Assembly: GCA_026989715.1 (NCBI GenBank)
Contig: JALSIU010000103.1
Coordinates: 1 to 24,205 of the forward strand
DNA from: Methylomonas sp.
GTDB taxonomy: Bacteria > Pseudomonadota > Gammaproteobacteria > Methylococcales > Methylomonadaceae
Direction: 5' to 3'
Length of the DNA stretch: 24,205 nucleotides
Below, piece after piece: positions 7,378 through 15,196 of the stretch. The notes under the pieces are model-generated. The model saw only the letters and a list, made by a program, of their open reading frames with translations. It did not search any database and had not been told where the DNA came from. The position numbers and the translations under genes were made by a program. How positions within the stretch are numbered: the stretch's first letter is position 1; every line of letters begins with the position of its first letter.

Positions 7378-8211
7378 TTATTTGCGTGTTGCAGGGCCGT
7401 TGAGTGGTAGCCCATTTGCCATATAGCTGAGGAAATACTCTAATTGGCGCAGGGCTTTACTTTGCGCTGGATCAACTTTTGCTCGAATTAGTTCATTGCA
7501 TACTTCAAAACGCCGATGTAAGGTGCTCATTTCACCTGTATTTAACCGGTAAGCTGGCCAATGTGTTGTATGTCCGAGGGCAGGGCTGAGCATTTCAGAG
7601 CGTATATATTTGCCGGCATTGTCAATATGACAACTGGCACAGGAAAAATTAAGTTGTCCCCGACGTTTATAAAAATAGGCTTTACCTTGCTCGTAGGCCG
7701 CGAGTGCAGCACTCGATTGTGCCGGAATATCTGTTTGAATGCGCTTTCCGCGTGAGGTATAGGCCATATAAGCCATAATTTGGGTGATTTCACCGGCACC
7801 ATAGCTTAAAGGGGGCATTTGGTTTTGGCGGCGACAGTTATTAATGGCACTTGCTAAGGTGATGATGGATTGGGTGGCGGTATCCCAATAGGGGTAGTTT
7901 TGTGCAATAGCAATGCCCTGATTGGGAAAGCAGTCGGCATAGTGTTTGCCATTGGTAAAGGCTTGTTTAAATAATGTTTTACCTTGTTCTAGCGCGATTT
8001 CGTAGGGAGGAAATTCCTCAATGGCTAGCCAAGAGCTTTTGGCGATAGGGTCAATGGCATAGACTCCATCGGCATAGTCAGCGAGTGTTAATTGAGGGAA
8101 AAGTTGTTGGTAATAAGCTCTTATTTTTTGCCGGTCGGTTGCCGGTGTAGCCCATATTGTGCCGATGAGCAATTGTAAACACAAGAAAGTGAGTTTGAGG
8201 TGTGCTTTCAT
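7378..8211 (-). CDS. soxA: Sulfur-oxidation c-type cytochrome SoxA (monohaem type)
   Basis: SoxA pairs with SoxX in the periplasm. SoxAX oxidatively couples thiosulfate to the carrier cysteine of SoxY. The 277-residue protein starts with a signal peptide ending near WATPA. The C-terminal domain has one haem site, CASCH (C191, C194, H195). It is followed by RRFEVCNE, whose Cys238 corresponds to the conserved, often persulfidated, axial haem ligand. In the N-terminal domain the first haem motif is lost: Cys94 (YADCFPNQG) and Cys126 (NNCRRQ) remain, a pair expected to form a disulfide in monohaem SoxA. The start shares ATGA with the soxZ stop. It is the last gene of the thiD-thiE-soxXYZA run. 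Confidence 0.95.
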   Translation of the reverse strand: MKAHLKLTFLCLQLLIGTIWATPATDRQKIRAYYQQLFPQLTLADYADGVYAIDPIAKSSWLAIEEFPPYEIALEQGKTLFKQAFTNGKHYADCFPNQGIAIAQNYPYWDTATQSIITLASAINNCRRQNQMPPLSYGAGEITQIMAYMAYTSRGKRIQTDIPAQSSAALAAYEQGKAYFYKRRGQLNFSCASCHIDNAGKYIRSEMLSPALGHTTHWPAYRLNTGEMSTLHRRFEVCNELIRAKVDPAQSKALRQLEYFLSYMANGLPLNGPATRK

Positions 8212-8528
8212 TGAATGTGGTGCTCCAATGTGTCGCTATAGCCTAAATTATCTTGCCAACTAATGACAACCGTATCGCCTGCTTGTGCAGATTTGAGTTT
8301 AAAAGAGAAAAATGGGTTTTTGGAGATGCCAAAGCCTAAGTGACATTCACTCATGAGTTTGCCATTATGGCTAAAGGTTAAACTTTGAATATAGTGCTCA
8401 GGAATGAGTTCGCCGGTGTCTTTATCTTTATTCAGCCCTGTTTCCATAGGGTGTGCGATAAGCGTACGCACAAGAGTATGGTCGGCAAAGCGTTTACTGC
8501 GGATTTTAATGCTGGAGCGTTTAGCCAC
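8208..8528 (-). CDS. soxZ: Thiosulfate oxidation carrier subunit SoxZ
   Basis: SoxZ is the partner of SoxY; the SoxYZ heterodimer carries sulfur intermediates on the SoxY C-terminal cysteine through the Sox cycle. The protein is about 106 residues, of normal length, with no signal peptide, as expected since it is co-exported with Tat-dependent SoxY. Family features include AHPMETGLNKDKDTGELIP, then the SECHLGFGISKNPFFSFKL segment and a C-terminal DNLGYSDT. Two consecutive GTG codons could start it (8531 or 8528). The one at 8528 is chosen because it lies 5 bases after AGGAGG, while the other is only 2 bases away. The gene overlaps the soxY end and shares ATGA with soxA. Confidence 0.93.
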   Translation of the reverse strand: MAKRSSIKIRSKRFADHTLVRTLIAHPMETGLNKDKDTGELIPEHYIQSLTFSHNGKLMSECHLGFGISKNPFFSFKLKSAQAGDTVVISWQDNLGYSDTLEHHIQ

Positions 8529-8979
8529 CACAACCTCCTAAGGTTACTTTAACGCGTTGTCTGGTTTGGTAGTATTGCCCATCGGCATGTACGACCACAA
8601 TCACATCACAGGTTTCTTTCATTTTAAAACGAGCACCGATAAAGGTTTCCAGTTCAGGGGCGATGCTAAATTTTGCAATAAAAGGGACAGGGTTTTTTTC
8701 AGCAAAAATATAAACAGTATCGATGTTATCAATGGAACTGGTAATGGTTATAGGGACAACAGAGCCATTTTCAGCGACACGCGGCAGTTTTAATTTTATT
8801 TTGGGAGTCGTCAGCAATATTTGGTCACCAAATTGTTGCTTTAAAGTGGCATCAATGGCTTGTTTGGAAAAATCACTGGCAAGCCAGTTGCCTAAACTAA
8901 CTTTAGAAAAAATTAAGCCCGTCGTATAGCTGCTTAATGTGATTATTTGTCTGAGAAAATGGCGGCGTTTAGTAAACAT
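8521..8979 (-). CDS. soxY: Thiosulfate oxidation carrier protein SoxY
   Basis: SoxY binds sulfur intermediates covalently on a cysteine at the end of a flexible C-terminal arm. Here the protein ends exactly in LGGCGG, with carrier Cys150 of 152 residues. The N-terminus KRRHFLRQ (residues 4-11) is a twin-arginine export motif followed by a hydrophobic stretch, fitting folded export of the SoxYZ dimer. The length is typical. A clear AGGAAAG ribosome binding site, which overlaps the soxX stop, precedes the ATG at 8979. The gene lies 8 bases after soxX and overlaps the 5' end of soxZ. It works with SoxZ, SoxAX and SoxB; SoxB is not encoded in this window. Confidence 0.95.
   Translation of the reverse strand: MFTKRRHFLRQIITLSSYTTGLIFSKVSLGNWLASDFSKQAIDATLKQQFGDQILLTTPKIKLKLPRVAENGSVVPITITSSIDNIDTVYIFAEKNPVPFIAKFSIAPELETFIGARFKMKETCDVIVVVHADGQYYQTRQRVKVTLGGCGG
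8534..8539 (-). promoter_or_regulatory. soxZ ribosome binding site inside the soxY C-terminal motif
   Basis: Leftward AGGAGG (8539-8534) is a strong Shine-Dalgarno sequence for soxZ. It lies within the soxY codons for Leu-Gly-Gly that begin the carrier arm, so the same bases encode part of the conserved GGCGG tail and drive soxZ translation. It decides the GTG start at 8528. Confidence 0.7.
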
Positions 8980-8987
8980 GCGCTTTC

Positions 8988-9365
8988 CTAGTTCAGCGAC
9001 CAGATATAGTCCACGACTAAATCAAGTTCTTGTGGGGTTAAAATTTTATTTTTGCCAAAAGGCGGCATACTGGTCTGTGCATTAAATTGAGTCGCATCGG
9101 CAATGAGTGCTTTTAGTTGTGCTTTGTTTTTGAAGCGCGTTGCGATATTTTTTAAGGCAGGGCCTATATTGCCTGGGTCTTCGCCATCTTCTATGACATG
9201 GCAGGCAAGGCAGTTGCCTTTATCGCGCTGAAAACTGATTTGTTTACCCGCCTGCCTGTTGGACTGTTGCGTACTGGTTTGTTTGATGGGTTGTTGCAGG
9301 TTTGTACTGCAACCAGCGAGTAGGATGCTAAGCATTAGCATCCGTAAGAATGCTGTTTTGTTCAT
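8988..9365 (-). CDS. soxX: Sulfur-oxidation c-type cytochrome SoxX, predicted lipoprotein
   Basis: SoxX is the small cytochrome of the SoxAX complex and accepts electrons when thiosulfate is joined to SoxY. The 125-residue protein has one haem motif, CLACH (C52, C55, H56). This is followed by the DPGNIGPAL segment and a MPPFG motif whose Met100 is the probable axial ligand. The N-terminus is a lipoprotein signal: positive start, hydrophobic core, then the lipobox LAGC with Cys19. About 30 Gln/Ser/Thr-rich linker residues follow. This predicts membrane anchoring, unlike the textbook soluble SoxX. The start overlaps the thiE stop by 4 bases and the gene is followed 8 bases later by soxY. Confidence 0.92.
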   Translation of the reverse strand: MNKTAFLRMLMLSILLAGCSTNLQQPIKQTSTQQSNRQAGKQISFQRDKGNCLACHVIEDGEDPGNIGPALKNIATRFKNKAQLKALIADATQFNAQTSMPPFGKNKILTPQELDLVVDYIWSLN

Positions 9366-9976
9366 GTGAATAATGTCCGATAGGCCAATGTTGATTGGTA
9401 AGGGGTTTCGGTAAATATGCCGCCAATCACTGCTAGTAAATCAGCGCCGGCGGCTAATAGTTCGCCGCCATTTTCTGGCAAAATGCCCCCAATTGCAACA
9501 ATGGGAATAGGAAGGCAGTTTTTTGCTTTTTGTAGAGTATTAATCTGTGCCGGGGCGGCTAAGGGTTTTGAACTAGAAGGAAAAAATCGACCAAAGGCAA
9601 CATAGTCGGCTGAATTTTTCGCGGCTTGTTGAGCCCGTTCAATATCGTTATAACAAGAAACGCCAATAATGGCCTGTTTGCCTAGTATGGCTCGGGCATG
9701 GCTCAGTTGGCCATCTTCTTTGCCAATATGTACGCCATCGGCACCTATTTTTTTCGCTAAGGCAATATGGTCATTAATGATAAAAGGGATATTATGAGCT
9801 TGGCAGAGCTCTTTTAACGCGCCTGCTAAATAGAGAGCATCAGTCGCTTGTTTGTCTCGGTATTGCAACACGCTAATGCCGGCCGCAATGACGGCAGTTA
9901 CATCTGCAATGACTTGTTCTGCTGTTTTATTGTCCGGCTTGGTAATGGCGTAGAGACCGGAGGCTGTAAAATTCAT
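9362..9976 (-). CDS. thiE: Thiamine-phosphate synthase
   Basis: ThiE condenses HMP pyrophosphate with the thiazole phosphate to give thiamine phosphate, in the cytoplasm. The 204-residue TIM-barrel protein shows GLYAITKPDN (residues 7-16), QYRDKQ, FIINDHIALAKKIGADGVHI with the following GKEDG, IGVSCYN, YVAFGRFFPSSSKP and PIVAIGGI near the C-terminus. These are the diphosphate- and thiazole-binding loops of the family. The start shares ATGA with the thiD stop and its stop shares bases with the soxX start, so it lies inside one coupled transcription unit with the sox genes. No TPP riboswitch was recognised upstream of the unit. Confidence 0.94.
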   Translation of the reverse strand: MNFTASGLYAITKPDNKTAEQVIADVTAVIAAGISVLQYRDKQATDALYLAGALKELCQAHNIPFIINDHIALAKKIGADGVHIGKEDGQLSHARAILGKQAIIGVSCYNDIERAQQAAKNSADYVAFGRFFPSSSKPLAAPAQINTLQKAKNCLPIPIVAIGGILPENGGELLAAGADLLAVIGGIFTETPYQSTLAYRTLFT

Positions 9977-10767
9977 ACGCTATCTTGCATCCAAAATAAA
10001 CGATTAGGAATGTGTTGGCCATTGCTGGGTTGGTAGCCGGCATTGAGGCTGTTCCAAGTATATTCTTGTGCTTCCAGCATGCAGGTTTCAACTTCTAGGC
10101 CATGTGCCATGAGTGCGGCAATACTGGCTGCTAATGTGCAACCAGAGCCATGATAGTTATGTGCTAAGCGATCCCATGTATAGGTTTCTATGCACTTTCC
10201 TTGGTTAAATAACTGATTGTTGACCGTGTTGCCCTCTTCGTGAGTGCCTGTTTGTAGAACATATTCACAGCCTAATTCCAGTAATTTGATGCCGCAATCC
10301 GTTAAATTATCCATTTTGGCCAATTGACGTGCTTCAATACTATTCGGGGTTAAAATGGTTGTACGCGGCAATAGTAGGTCAATGATGCTATCAATCAAGG
10401 CTGGGCTAGAAAGAGTGCTTCCACCCCCCGCTGCTAATACAGGGTCTAAAATGACAGGCAGTGATGAGTATTCCATTAAAATGCTGTGTATGGCTTTGAC
10501 CGTTTCAATATGGCCGATAAGACCAATTTTTATGACCTTAACAGGCATGTCTTCTAATATACAACGGGCTTGATTAATGAGCTCTGTGGGGCTTTGCGGT
10601 AGTATTTTTTTGACATCATGCGTATTTTGCTGAGTGAGTGCAGTGATGACACTGCTTGCATGGCATTGATGGCTGACGATGGTTTCAATGTCTGCTTGAA
10701 TACCTGCACCGCCACTAGGGTCATGCCCTGATAAACAAAGTACTACCGGTTTATGCATTGTTGTCAT
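9973..10767 (-). CDS. thiD: Hydroxymethylpyrimidine/phosphomethylpyrimidine kinase
   Basis: ThiD phosphorylates HMP and HMP-phosphate to HMP pyrophosphate, the pyrimidine donor for ThiE. The 264-residue ribokinase-fold protein has the substrate motif GHDPSGGAGIQADIE (about residues 14-28), the DPVLAAGGG segment (about residues 107-115), TILTPN, and the ATP-binding, anion-hole motif GSGCTLAASIAAL near residue 206. The start is ATG at 10767 (a second ATG follows three codons on); neither has a strong ribosome binding site. It is the first gene of a leftward run with thiE and soxXYZA. About 110 bases separate it from the membrane-protein gene upstream. They hold a weak imperfect hairpin (10810-10829) but no convincing promoter. 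Confidence 0.94.
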   Translation of the reverse strand: MTTMHKPVVLCLSGHDPSGGAGIQADIETIVSHQCHASSVITALTQQNTHDVKKILPQSPTELINQARCILEDMPVKVIKIGLIGHIETVKAIHSILMEYSSLPVILDPVLAAGGGSTLSSPALIDSIIDLLLPRTTILTPNSIEARQLAKMDNLTDCGIKLLELGCEYVLQTGTHEEGNTVNNQLFNQGKCIETYTWDRLAHNYHGSGCTLAASIAALMAHGLEVETCMLEAQEYTWNSLNAGYQPSNGQHIPNRLFWMQDSV

Positions 10768-10881
10768 ATTGTATTTGTTTGATAAGGTTTAGTATCCCGC
10801 TATTTAACCGGAAACTGATAAAGTTTTCCGCAAGTTTATGTGTTTTTTATGCTTTGCAAGGGCAGGCTGTGCATGATTGAT

Positions 10882-11379
10882 TTAGAGTGTTATTAGGAAT
10901 AAAACACACATGATACCGACTGCATAGGCGAGAATGACTTTTATTTTGCGGGATAAAGTTAAGGCTTGCCAGGTTGCTATCTCGCGACATTGGTGATTTT
11001 TCCAGATCGTGTGGCAGTAATGTATTTGTCTAATAAAGGCTTGATACAGCGAGGATGAGAATTTATAGGATAGGTAAAATGCACTGATTAACGCTATATT
11101 GACAATGATGGTTTCACTTTGGTGATGGTCAGCATGCAGTAGGTGCTCAATGATGACTTCTAGTGAATATTCGATGACTTCAATACCGATATGCAATACT
11201 TCAGTGATGATATCGATAAGGCTGCTCATCATGTCTATGATCGTGTCGAACAGTAAAATAGTCATGATGAGTAGGGCAAATTTTTTACCAATTCTTATCA
11301 GCATTTTGCGATCAGATTCGCGATATTTTGCATAGGGTTCTATGGGGGGTATTTCGGTTGAGGCTTCCTTTTGAGGCAT
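10882..11379 (-). CDS. Unrecognised histidine-rich membrane protein
   Basis: I do not recognise a family. The product is about 165 residues, with three likely membrane segments: roughly residues 33-59, 91-107 and 146-165 from the chosen start. Histidines and cysteines cluster outside the helices: HLLHADHH between segments 1 and 2, and HYCH followed by NHQC between segments 2 and 3. This could suggest metal or haem binding, but that is speculation. The first membrane stretch is rich in Ile, Met and Asp and could be amphipathic. A TTG nine bases earlier (11388) extends the frame. The ATG at 11379 is preferred because a GGA lies about 10 bases upstream of it. The gene lies between glgA and thiD on the same strand, flanked by intergenic gaps, so it is probably its own unit. 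Confidence 0.65.
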   Translation of the reverse strand: MPQKEASTEIPPIEPYAKYRESDRKMLIRIGKKFALLIMTILLFDTIIDMMSSLIDIITEVLHIGIEVIEYSLEVIIEHLLHADHHQSETIIVNIALISAFYLSYKFSSSLYQAFIRQIHYCHTIWKNHQCREIATWQALTLSRKIKVILAYAVGIMCVLFLITL

Positions 11380-11453
11380 GATGATCAATTCCGTGCTCAG
11401 CTCATTAAAAATAAGGGAGATACTATGTGGTCGCTAAGAGAGTGTTTTTCCTG

Positions 11454-11483
11454 AAGACAGAAGGGGTAAGCTCCTTCTGTCTT
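11454..11483. terminator. Strong hairpin downstream of glgA
   Basis: AAGACAGAAGG (11454-11464) and CCTTCTGTCTT (11473-11483) are perfectly complementary, and two more inner pairs leave a four-base loop. It lies 36 bases past the glgA stop and before the next leftward gene, so it likely ends the glgB-glgA transcript. Leftward it is not followed by a T tract, which weakens a classical Rho-independent call. Confidence 0.6.
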
Positions 11484-11519
11484 GAGTGCTAATAAGGGTT
11501 GTTTTTTAATGCCGCTAGA

Positions 11520-12953
11520 TTATAAATGATTATATAGATTTAGGTATTGTTCAGCACTTTGTCGCCAAGAAAAATCTTTTAGCATGGCATTTTTTTGTAG
11601 TTGCTTCCAAATTTTTTGATTATCGTAAAGCAATAGTGCGCGTTTGATGGTTTCTAGCATCGCACCTGTTGCCGCTTCGTCAAAAACAAAGCCTGATGCC
11701 GTTTTATTCGCGATAGTTTCCGGCATGGCATCTATCACCGTATCCGCAAGGCCGCCTGTTTTTCTGACTATAGGTAGCGTGCCATAGCGTTGGCTGTACA
11801 TTTGATTGAGGCCGCAAGGCTCAAATCGTGATGGCATAAGAAATATATCAGAGCCGGCTTCAATTAAATGTGCAAGGTCTTCATTGTAGCCAATCGTAAT
11901 GGCGATTTTATCAGGAAACAAATAGCTTAGATTTTTGAGGCGATGTTCAAAGCCTTTATCGCCTGAGCCGAGTAAAATAAATTGTATAGGGTAAGTCACC
12001 AAGTCTTCTAAGCACTCAATGACTAAATCAATCCCTTTTTGGTCAACCAGTCGGCTAATAAGGCCGATTACCGGAATATTCGTATTTTCAGGTAAATTAG
12101 AACGCTGTTGTAATGTGGTTTTATTAATGTTTTTTTGGTCTAAATTTTCTACAGAAAAGGTTTGGGCAATACGCACATCTGTTTCAGGATTCCACTCGTC
12201 TGTGTCGATACCATTAATAATGCCGTTGAGCTCATGGTGACGGTGTTGCAATAATCCCTCTAATCCGTAACCATATTCTGCTGTTTGTACTTCTAGGGCA
12301 TAGGTAGGGCTGACCGTTGTAATATGATCCGCCGTTGCAAGTCCGCCTTTAAGAAATGATAGCATGCCATGATATTCCAAGGCATTCATACTCCAAAGTT
12401 GTCCTGGTAAATTTAGTCGATAAAAAGTCTCTTGAGGAAAATTACCTTGGTAAGCCATGTTATGGATGGTAAAAACAGTGGCTGGCCGCTGTGGTTCTAG
12501 GGTTAATAGTGCAGGAACGAGCCCGGTTTGCCAATCATTACAATGCACAACATCGGCTTTCCAGTCTAAATAGGCTCTATTTTGAGAAACTTCGACTGCA
12601 ATACGGCAAAATAGGGCAAAGCGATCGGCATTATCCGCCCAAGCATTACCATATTCATCGGTATAAGGGTTGCCTGCCTTGGAAAAATAATCTGGAGAGT
12701 CAACCAATAAGGCAATGACGAGGCTATTAGGCAGATAAGTTTGGAAAATATTGACATCACGATTATCGATGCGCAAAGTACATCGGTATTCTATTTCTGA
12801 ATCCAGTTTAAGGGATTGATATTTAGGTAAAATAACCCTTACATCTTGTCCTAGCTCTGCTAAGGCAATAGGAAGACTGCCTGCCACATCTGCTAAGCCA
12901 CCTGTTTTAATAAGTGGTTGGACTTCACTGCTGACAAAAAGTATTTTTTTCAT
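11520..12953 (-). CDS. glgA: Glycogen synthase (ADP-glucose type, GT5)
   Basis: GlgA transfers glucose from ADP-glucose to the non-reducing ends of growing alpha-1,4-glucan. From the ATG at 12953 the protein is 477 residues, the standard bacterial length. It begins MKKILFVSSEVQPLIKTGG, with Lys16 of the ADP-glucose-binding KTGG motif. The C-terminal Rossmann domain shows GLISRLVDQKG, PSRFEPCGLNQMYSQRYG and the second KTGGLADTV. An upstream in-frame start at 13025 would add 24 unrelated residues inside glgB and is rejected. The start shares ATGA with the glgB stop, so the two enzymes are coupled. A strong hairpin follows the gene. Confidence 0.96.
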   Translation of the reverse strand: MKKILFVSSEVQPLIKTGGLADVAGSLPIALAELGQDVRVILPKYQSLKLDSEIEYRCTLRIDNRDVNIFQTYLPNSLVIALLVDSPDYFSKAGNPYTDEYGNAWADNADRFALFCRIAVEVSQNRAYLDWKADVVHCNDWQTGLVPALLTLEPQRPATVFTIHNMAYQGNFPQETFYRLNLPGQLWSMNALEYHGMLSFLKGGLATADHITTVSPTYALEVQTAEYGYGLEGLLQHRHHELNGIINGIDTDEWNPETDVRIAQTFSVENLDQKNINKTTLQQRSNLPENTNIPVIGLISRLVDQKGIDLVIECLEDLVTYPIQFILLGSGDKGFEHRLKNLSYLFPDKIAITIGYNEDLAHLIEAGSDIFLMPSRFEPCGLNQMYSQRYGTLPIVRKTGGLADTVIDAMPETIANKTASGFVFDEAATGAMLETIKRALLLYDNQKIWKQLQKNAMLKDFSWRQSAEQYLNLYNHL

Positions 12954-15139
12954 AATGGTTGCTTCAAAATGATGCCGGCGAGAGGTGGAATGGTTAGATT
13001 GACAGACTGTTCTTGGTTCATCCAAGGGGTGTCTTCTGTCAATACGCGGCCATTGCCTGTATTGCTGCCGGCATAATATTCAGAATCAGAATTAAAAATT
13101 TCTTCATAAATACCTGGTTCAGGAACGCCAATTCGGTAATTGTCACGTGGAACCGGCGTGAAATTCAATACGATAATAAGGTTTTCGGTCTCAGTTTTAC
13201 GACGATAACTGATGATGGATTGTTCGACATCGTGACAATCAATCCATTCAAAACCTTGGTTGTCAAAGTCATGTTGAAAGAGCGACGGGTGAGCAACATA
13301 CAGTTTATTTAAATCCTGCACTAAGGTTTGTATGCCTTTGTGGTACGAATAATCCAGAATATACCAATCTAAAGCCTGATTAAAATTCCATTCGGTACCT
13401 TGTGCAAATTCACAGCCCATAAATAATAACTTTTTACCAGGGTAGGTAAACATGAAAGTATAGAGCAAACGTAAGTTAGCAAATTTTTGCCATTCATCGC
13501 CCGGCATTTTACTGAGCATGGAACCTTTGCCATGCACGACCTCATCATGCGAAAAGGGAAGTACAAAGTTTTCGGTAAACGCATACAACATGCCGAAAGT
13601 TAATTGGTCATGATGATGGCGGCGGTGTATAGGGTCTTGTTGCATGTAAGAGAGCATATCGTGCATCCAGCCCATATTCCATTTCATGGAAAAACCTAAG
13701 CCCCCCGTCCATGTTGGACGAGTTACTTGTGGCCATGAAGTGGATTCTTCGGCAATAATGACGGTTCCGGGGTGTTGTTGATGTGTGACCGAATTGAGTT
13801 CACGCAGGAAGTCAATCGCTTCTAAGTTTTCATTGCCACCATATTCATTGGGTACCCAGTCACCTTCTTCGCGCGAATAATCTAAATATAGCATTGACGC
13901 AACTGCATCCACACGTAAGCCGTCTAAGTGATATTCTTCTATCCAAAAATAGGCACTGGCTAATAAGAAGTTTTTAACCTCGTTGCGGCTATAGTTATAG
14001 ATTAAAGTGCCCCAGTCACGATGTTCACCTTTACGAGGGTCTTCATGTTCGTAGAGTGAAGTGCCGTCAAAACGCGCTAAGGCAAAATCATCTTTTGGAA
14101 AATGAGCCGGTACCCAGTCTAAAATAATACCGATATTATGCGTATGGCAATAATCGACAAAGTAACGAAAATCATCGGGCGTGCCATGACGACTAGAGGG
14201 TGCAAAATAGCCTGTTGTTTGGTAGCCCCATGAAGCATCTAAGGGGTGTTCGGTAATGGGAAGCAACTCAATATGAGTAAAGCCCATTTTTGCGACATAA
14301 TCCACCATTTGGTGAGCCAGTTCGCGATAATTTAAGAAATTACCTTTGCTGTCACGTTGCCATGAGCCTAAATGCACCTCATAGATTGACATTGCTTCAT
14401 GTAGCCAATCGCCCGAGATTCGTTTGTCAATCCAGGCTTTATCGCTCCAGTCGTATCGTTGTTCATTGACAACGATTGAAGCGGTTTGTGGGCGGAATTC
14501 AAACTGTTGTCCATAGGGGTCGGTTTTGACATGAATCTGCTGGCTGTCACGATTAAGGATTTCAAATTTGTACAAACAGCCTTCCGTTAAGCCCGGAATA
14601 AAAATTTCCCAGATGCCGCTTCCTCCAAGACTACGCATAGGGTGACAACGGCCATCCCAATGATTGAATTCGGAGACAACACTCACTCGCCCGGCATTCG
14701 GTGCCCAAACAGAAAATAAGATACCTTCAATACCTTCAACAGTATGTAAATGTCCGCCTAGTTTTTGGTAAATATGCCAGTGCCGACCTTCACCAAATAA
14801 GTGTTGGTCAAATTCAGGTAGTTGGGTACCAAAAGAGTAAGGGTCGTATTGTAGTGAGGTGTGACCTGCTTTGTCGGTGATTTCGAGTTGGTAATAACGC
14901 GGTATTTTGTCTTTTTTATTGATGAGCGTTTGAAAAAAATCAGAATTAGGGATGCGTTTTAAGGCAATGCCTTGATCTGGCAATGTGACGGATTCAGCAT
15001 GTGGTAGGTAAACAGTAATGCTTGTTTTACTGCTTTTGGTATGCAAACCAAGGACTGAAAATGGATCGTGGTGTTTTGCTTCTGCAATTTTGACTAGATC
15101 AGAACCAAGCGGGTTATTATTTTTTGCTAGCTTGTTCAT
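12950..15139 (-). CDS. glgB: 1,4-alpha-glucan branching enzyme (GH13)
   Basis: GlgB cuts alpha-1,4 chains and rejoins them as alpha-1,6 branches. The 729-residue protein has the long bacterial form. An N-terminal carbohydrate-binding-like domain starts with HHDPFSVLGLH. A second such domain carries FSVWAPNAGRVSVVSEFNHW. The GH13 barrel follows, with nucleophile Asp411 in DGLRVDAV, the acid/base Glu in IIAEEST, and the transition-state Asp in LPFSHDEVVHG. The C-terminal beta domain follows. An AGAGG ribosome binding site lies about 9 bases before the ATG at 15139. It heads a glgB-glgA unit divergent from glgC, sharing the 94-base promoter region. Confidence 0.97.
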   Translation of the reverse strand: MNKLAKNNNPLGSDLVKIAEAKHHDPFSVLGLHTKSSKTSITVYLPHAESVTLPDQGIALKRIPNSDFFQTLINKKDKIPRYYQLEITDKAGHTSLQYDPYSFGTQLPEFDQHLFGEGRHWHIYQKLGGHLHTVEGIEGILFSVWAPNAGRVSVVSEFNHWDGRCHPMRSLGGSGIWEIFIPGLTEGCLYKFEILNRDSQQIHVKTDPYGQQFEFRPQTASIVVNEQRYDWSDKAWIDKRISGDWLHEAMSIYEVHLGSWQRDSKGNFLNYRELAHQMVDYVAKMGFTHIELLPITEHPLDASWGYQTTGYFAPSSRHGTPDDFRYFVDYCHTHNIGIILDWVPAHFPKDDFALARFDGTSLYEHEDPRKGEHRDWGTLIYNYSRNEVKNFLLASAYFWIEEYHLDGLRVDAVASMLYLDYSREEGDWVPNEYGGNENLEAIDFLRELNSVTHQQHPGTVIIAEESTSWPQVTRPTWTGGLGFSMKWNMGWMHDMLSYMQQDPIHRRHHHDQLTFGMLYAFTENFVLPFSHDEVVHGKGSMLSKMPGDEWQKFANLRLLYTFMFTYPGKKLLFMGCEFAQGTEWNFNQALDWYILDYSYHKGIQTLVQDLNKLYVAHPSLFQHDFDNQGFEWIDCHDVEQSIISYRRKTETENLIIVLNFTPVPRDNYRIGVPEPGIYEEIFNSDSEYYAGSNTGNGRVLTEDTPWMNQEQSVNLTIPPLAGIILKQPL

Positions 15140-15161
15140 ATTGCAATGCCTCTAATGTGAT

Positions 15162-15196
15162 AGAATATTTGTTGAGAGAATAGTAACAAATATAAG
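15162..15196. promoter_or_regulatory. Mirror-image divergent promoters over a perfect inverted repeat (glgB/glgC)
   Basis: ATATTTGTT (15165-15173) and AACAAATAT (15185-15193) are perfect 9-base inverted repeats, with centres 20 bases apart (about two helical turns). Rightward, TTGTTG (15169-15174) and TATAAG (15191-15196) are spaced by 16 bases. Leftward, TTGTTA (15189-15184) and TATTCT (15167-15162) are also spaced by 16. Each arm therefore supplies a -35 for one direction and part of the -10 for the other. A dimeric regulator binding here could control both arms at once. The leftward start would leave a very short glgB leader, a point against it. Confidence 0.5.

Noticed and set aside
10768..10881. 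TPP riboswitch ahead of thiD
   Set aside because: I looked for the CTGAGA-type and ACC-rich conserved THI-box parts on the leftward strand and did not find them; only a weak hairpin is present.
12954..13025. Upstream in-frame extension of glgA
   Set aside because: The extra 24 residues resemble no GlgA N-terminus and lie inside glgB; MKKILFVSSE at 12953 is the family start.
13013..13312. A rightward frame antisense to glgB
   Set aside because: No homology is recognisable and it lies entirely within well-conserved glgB codons.
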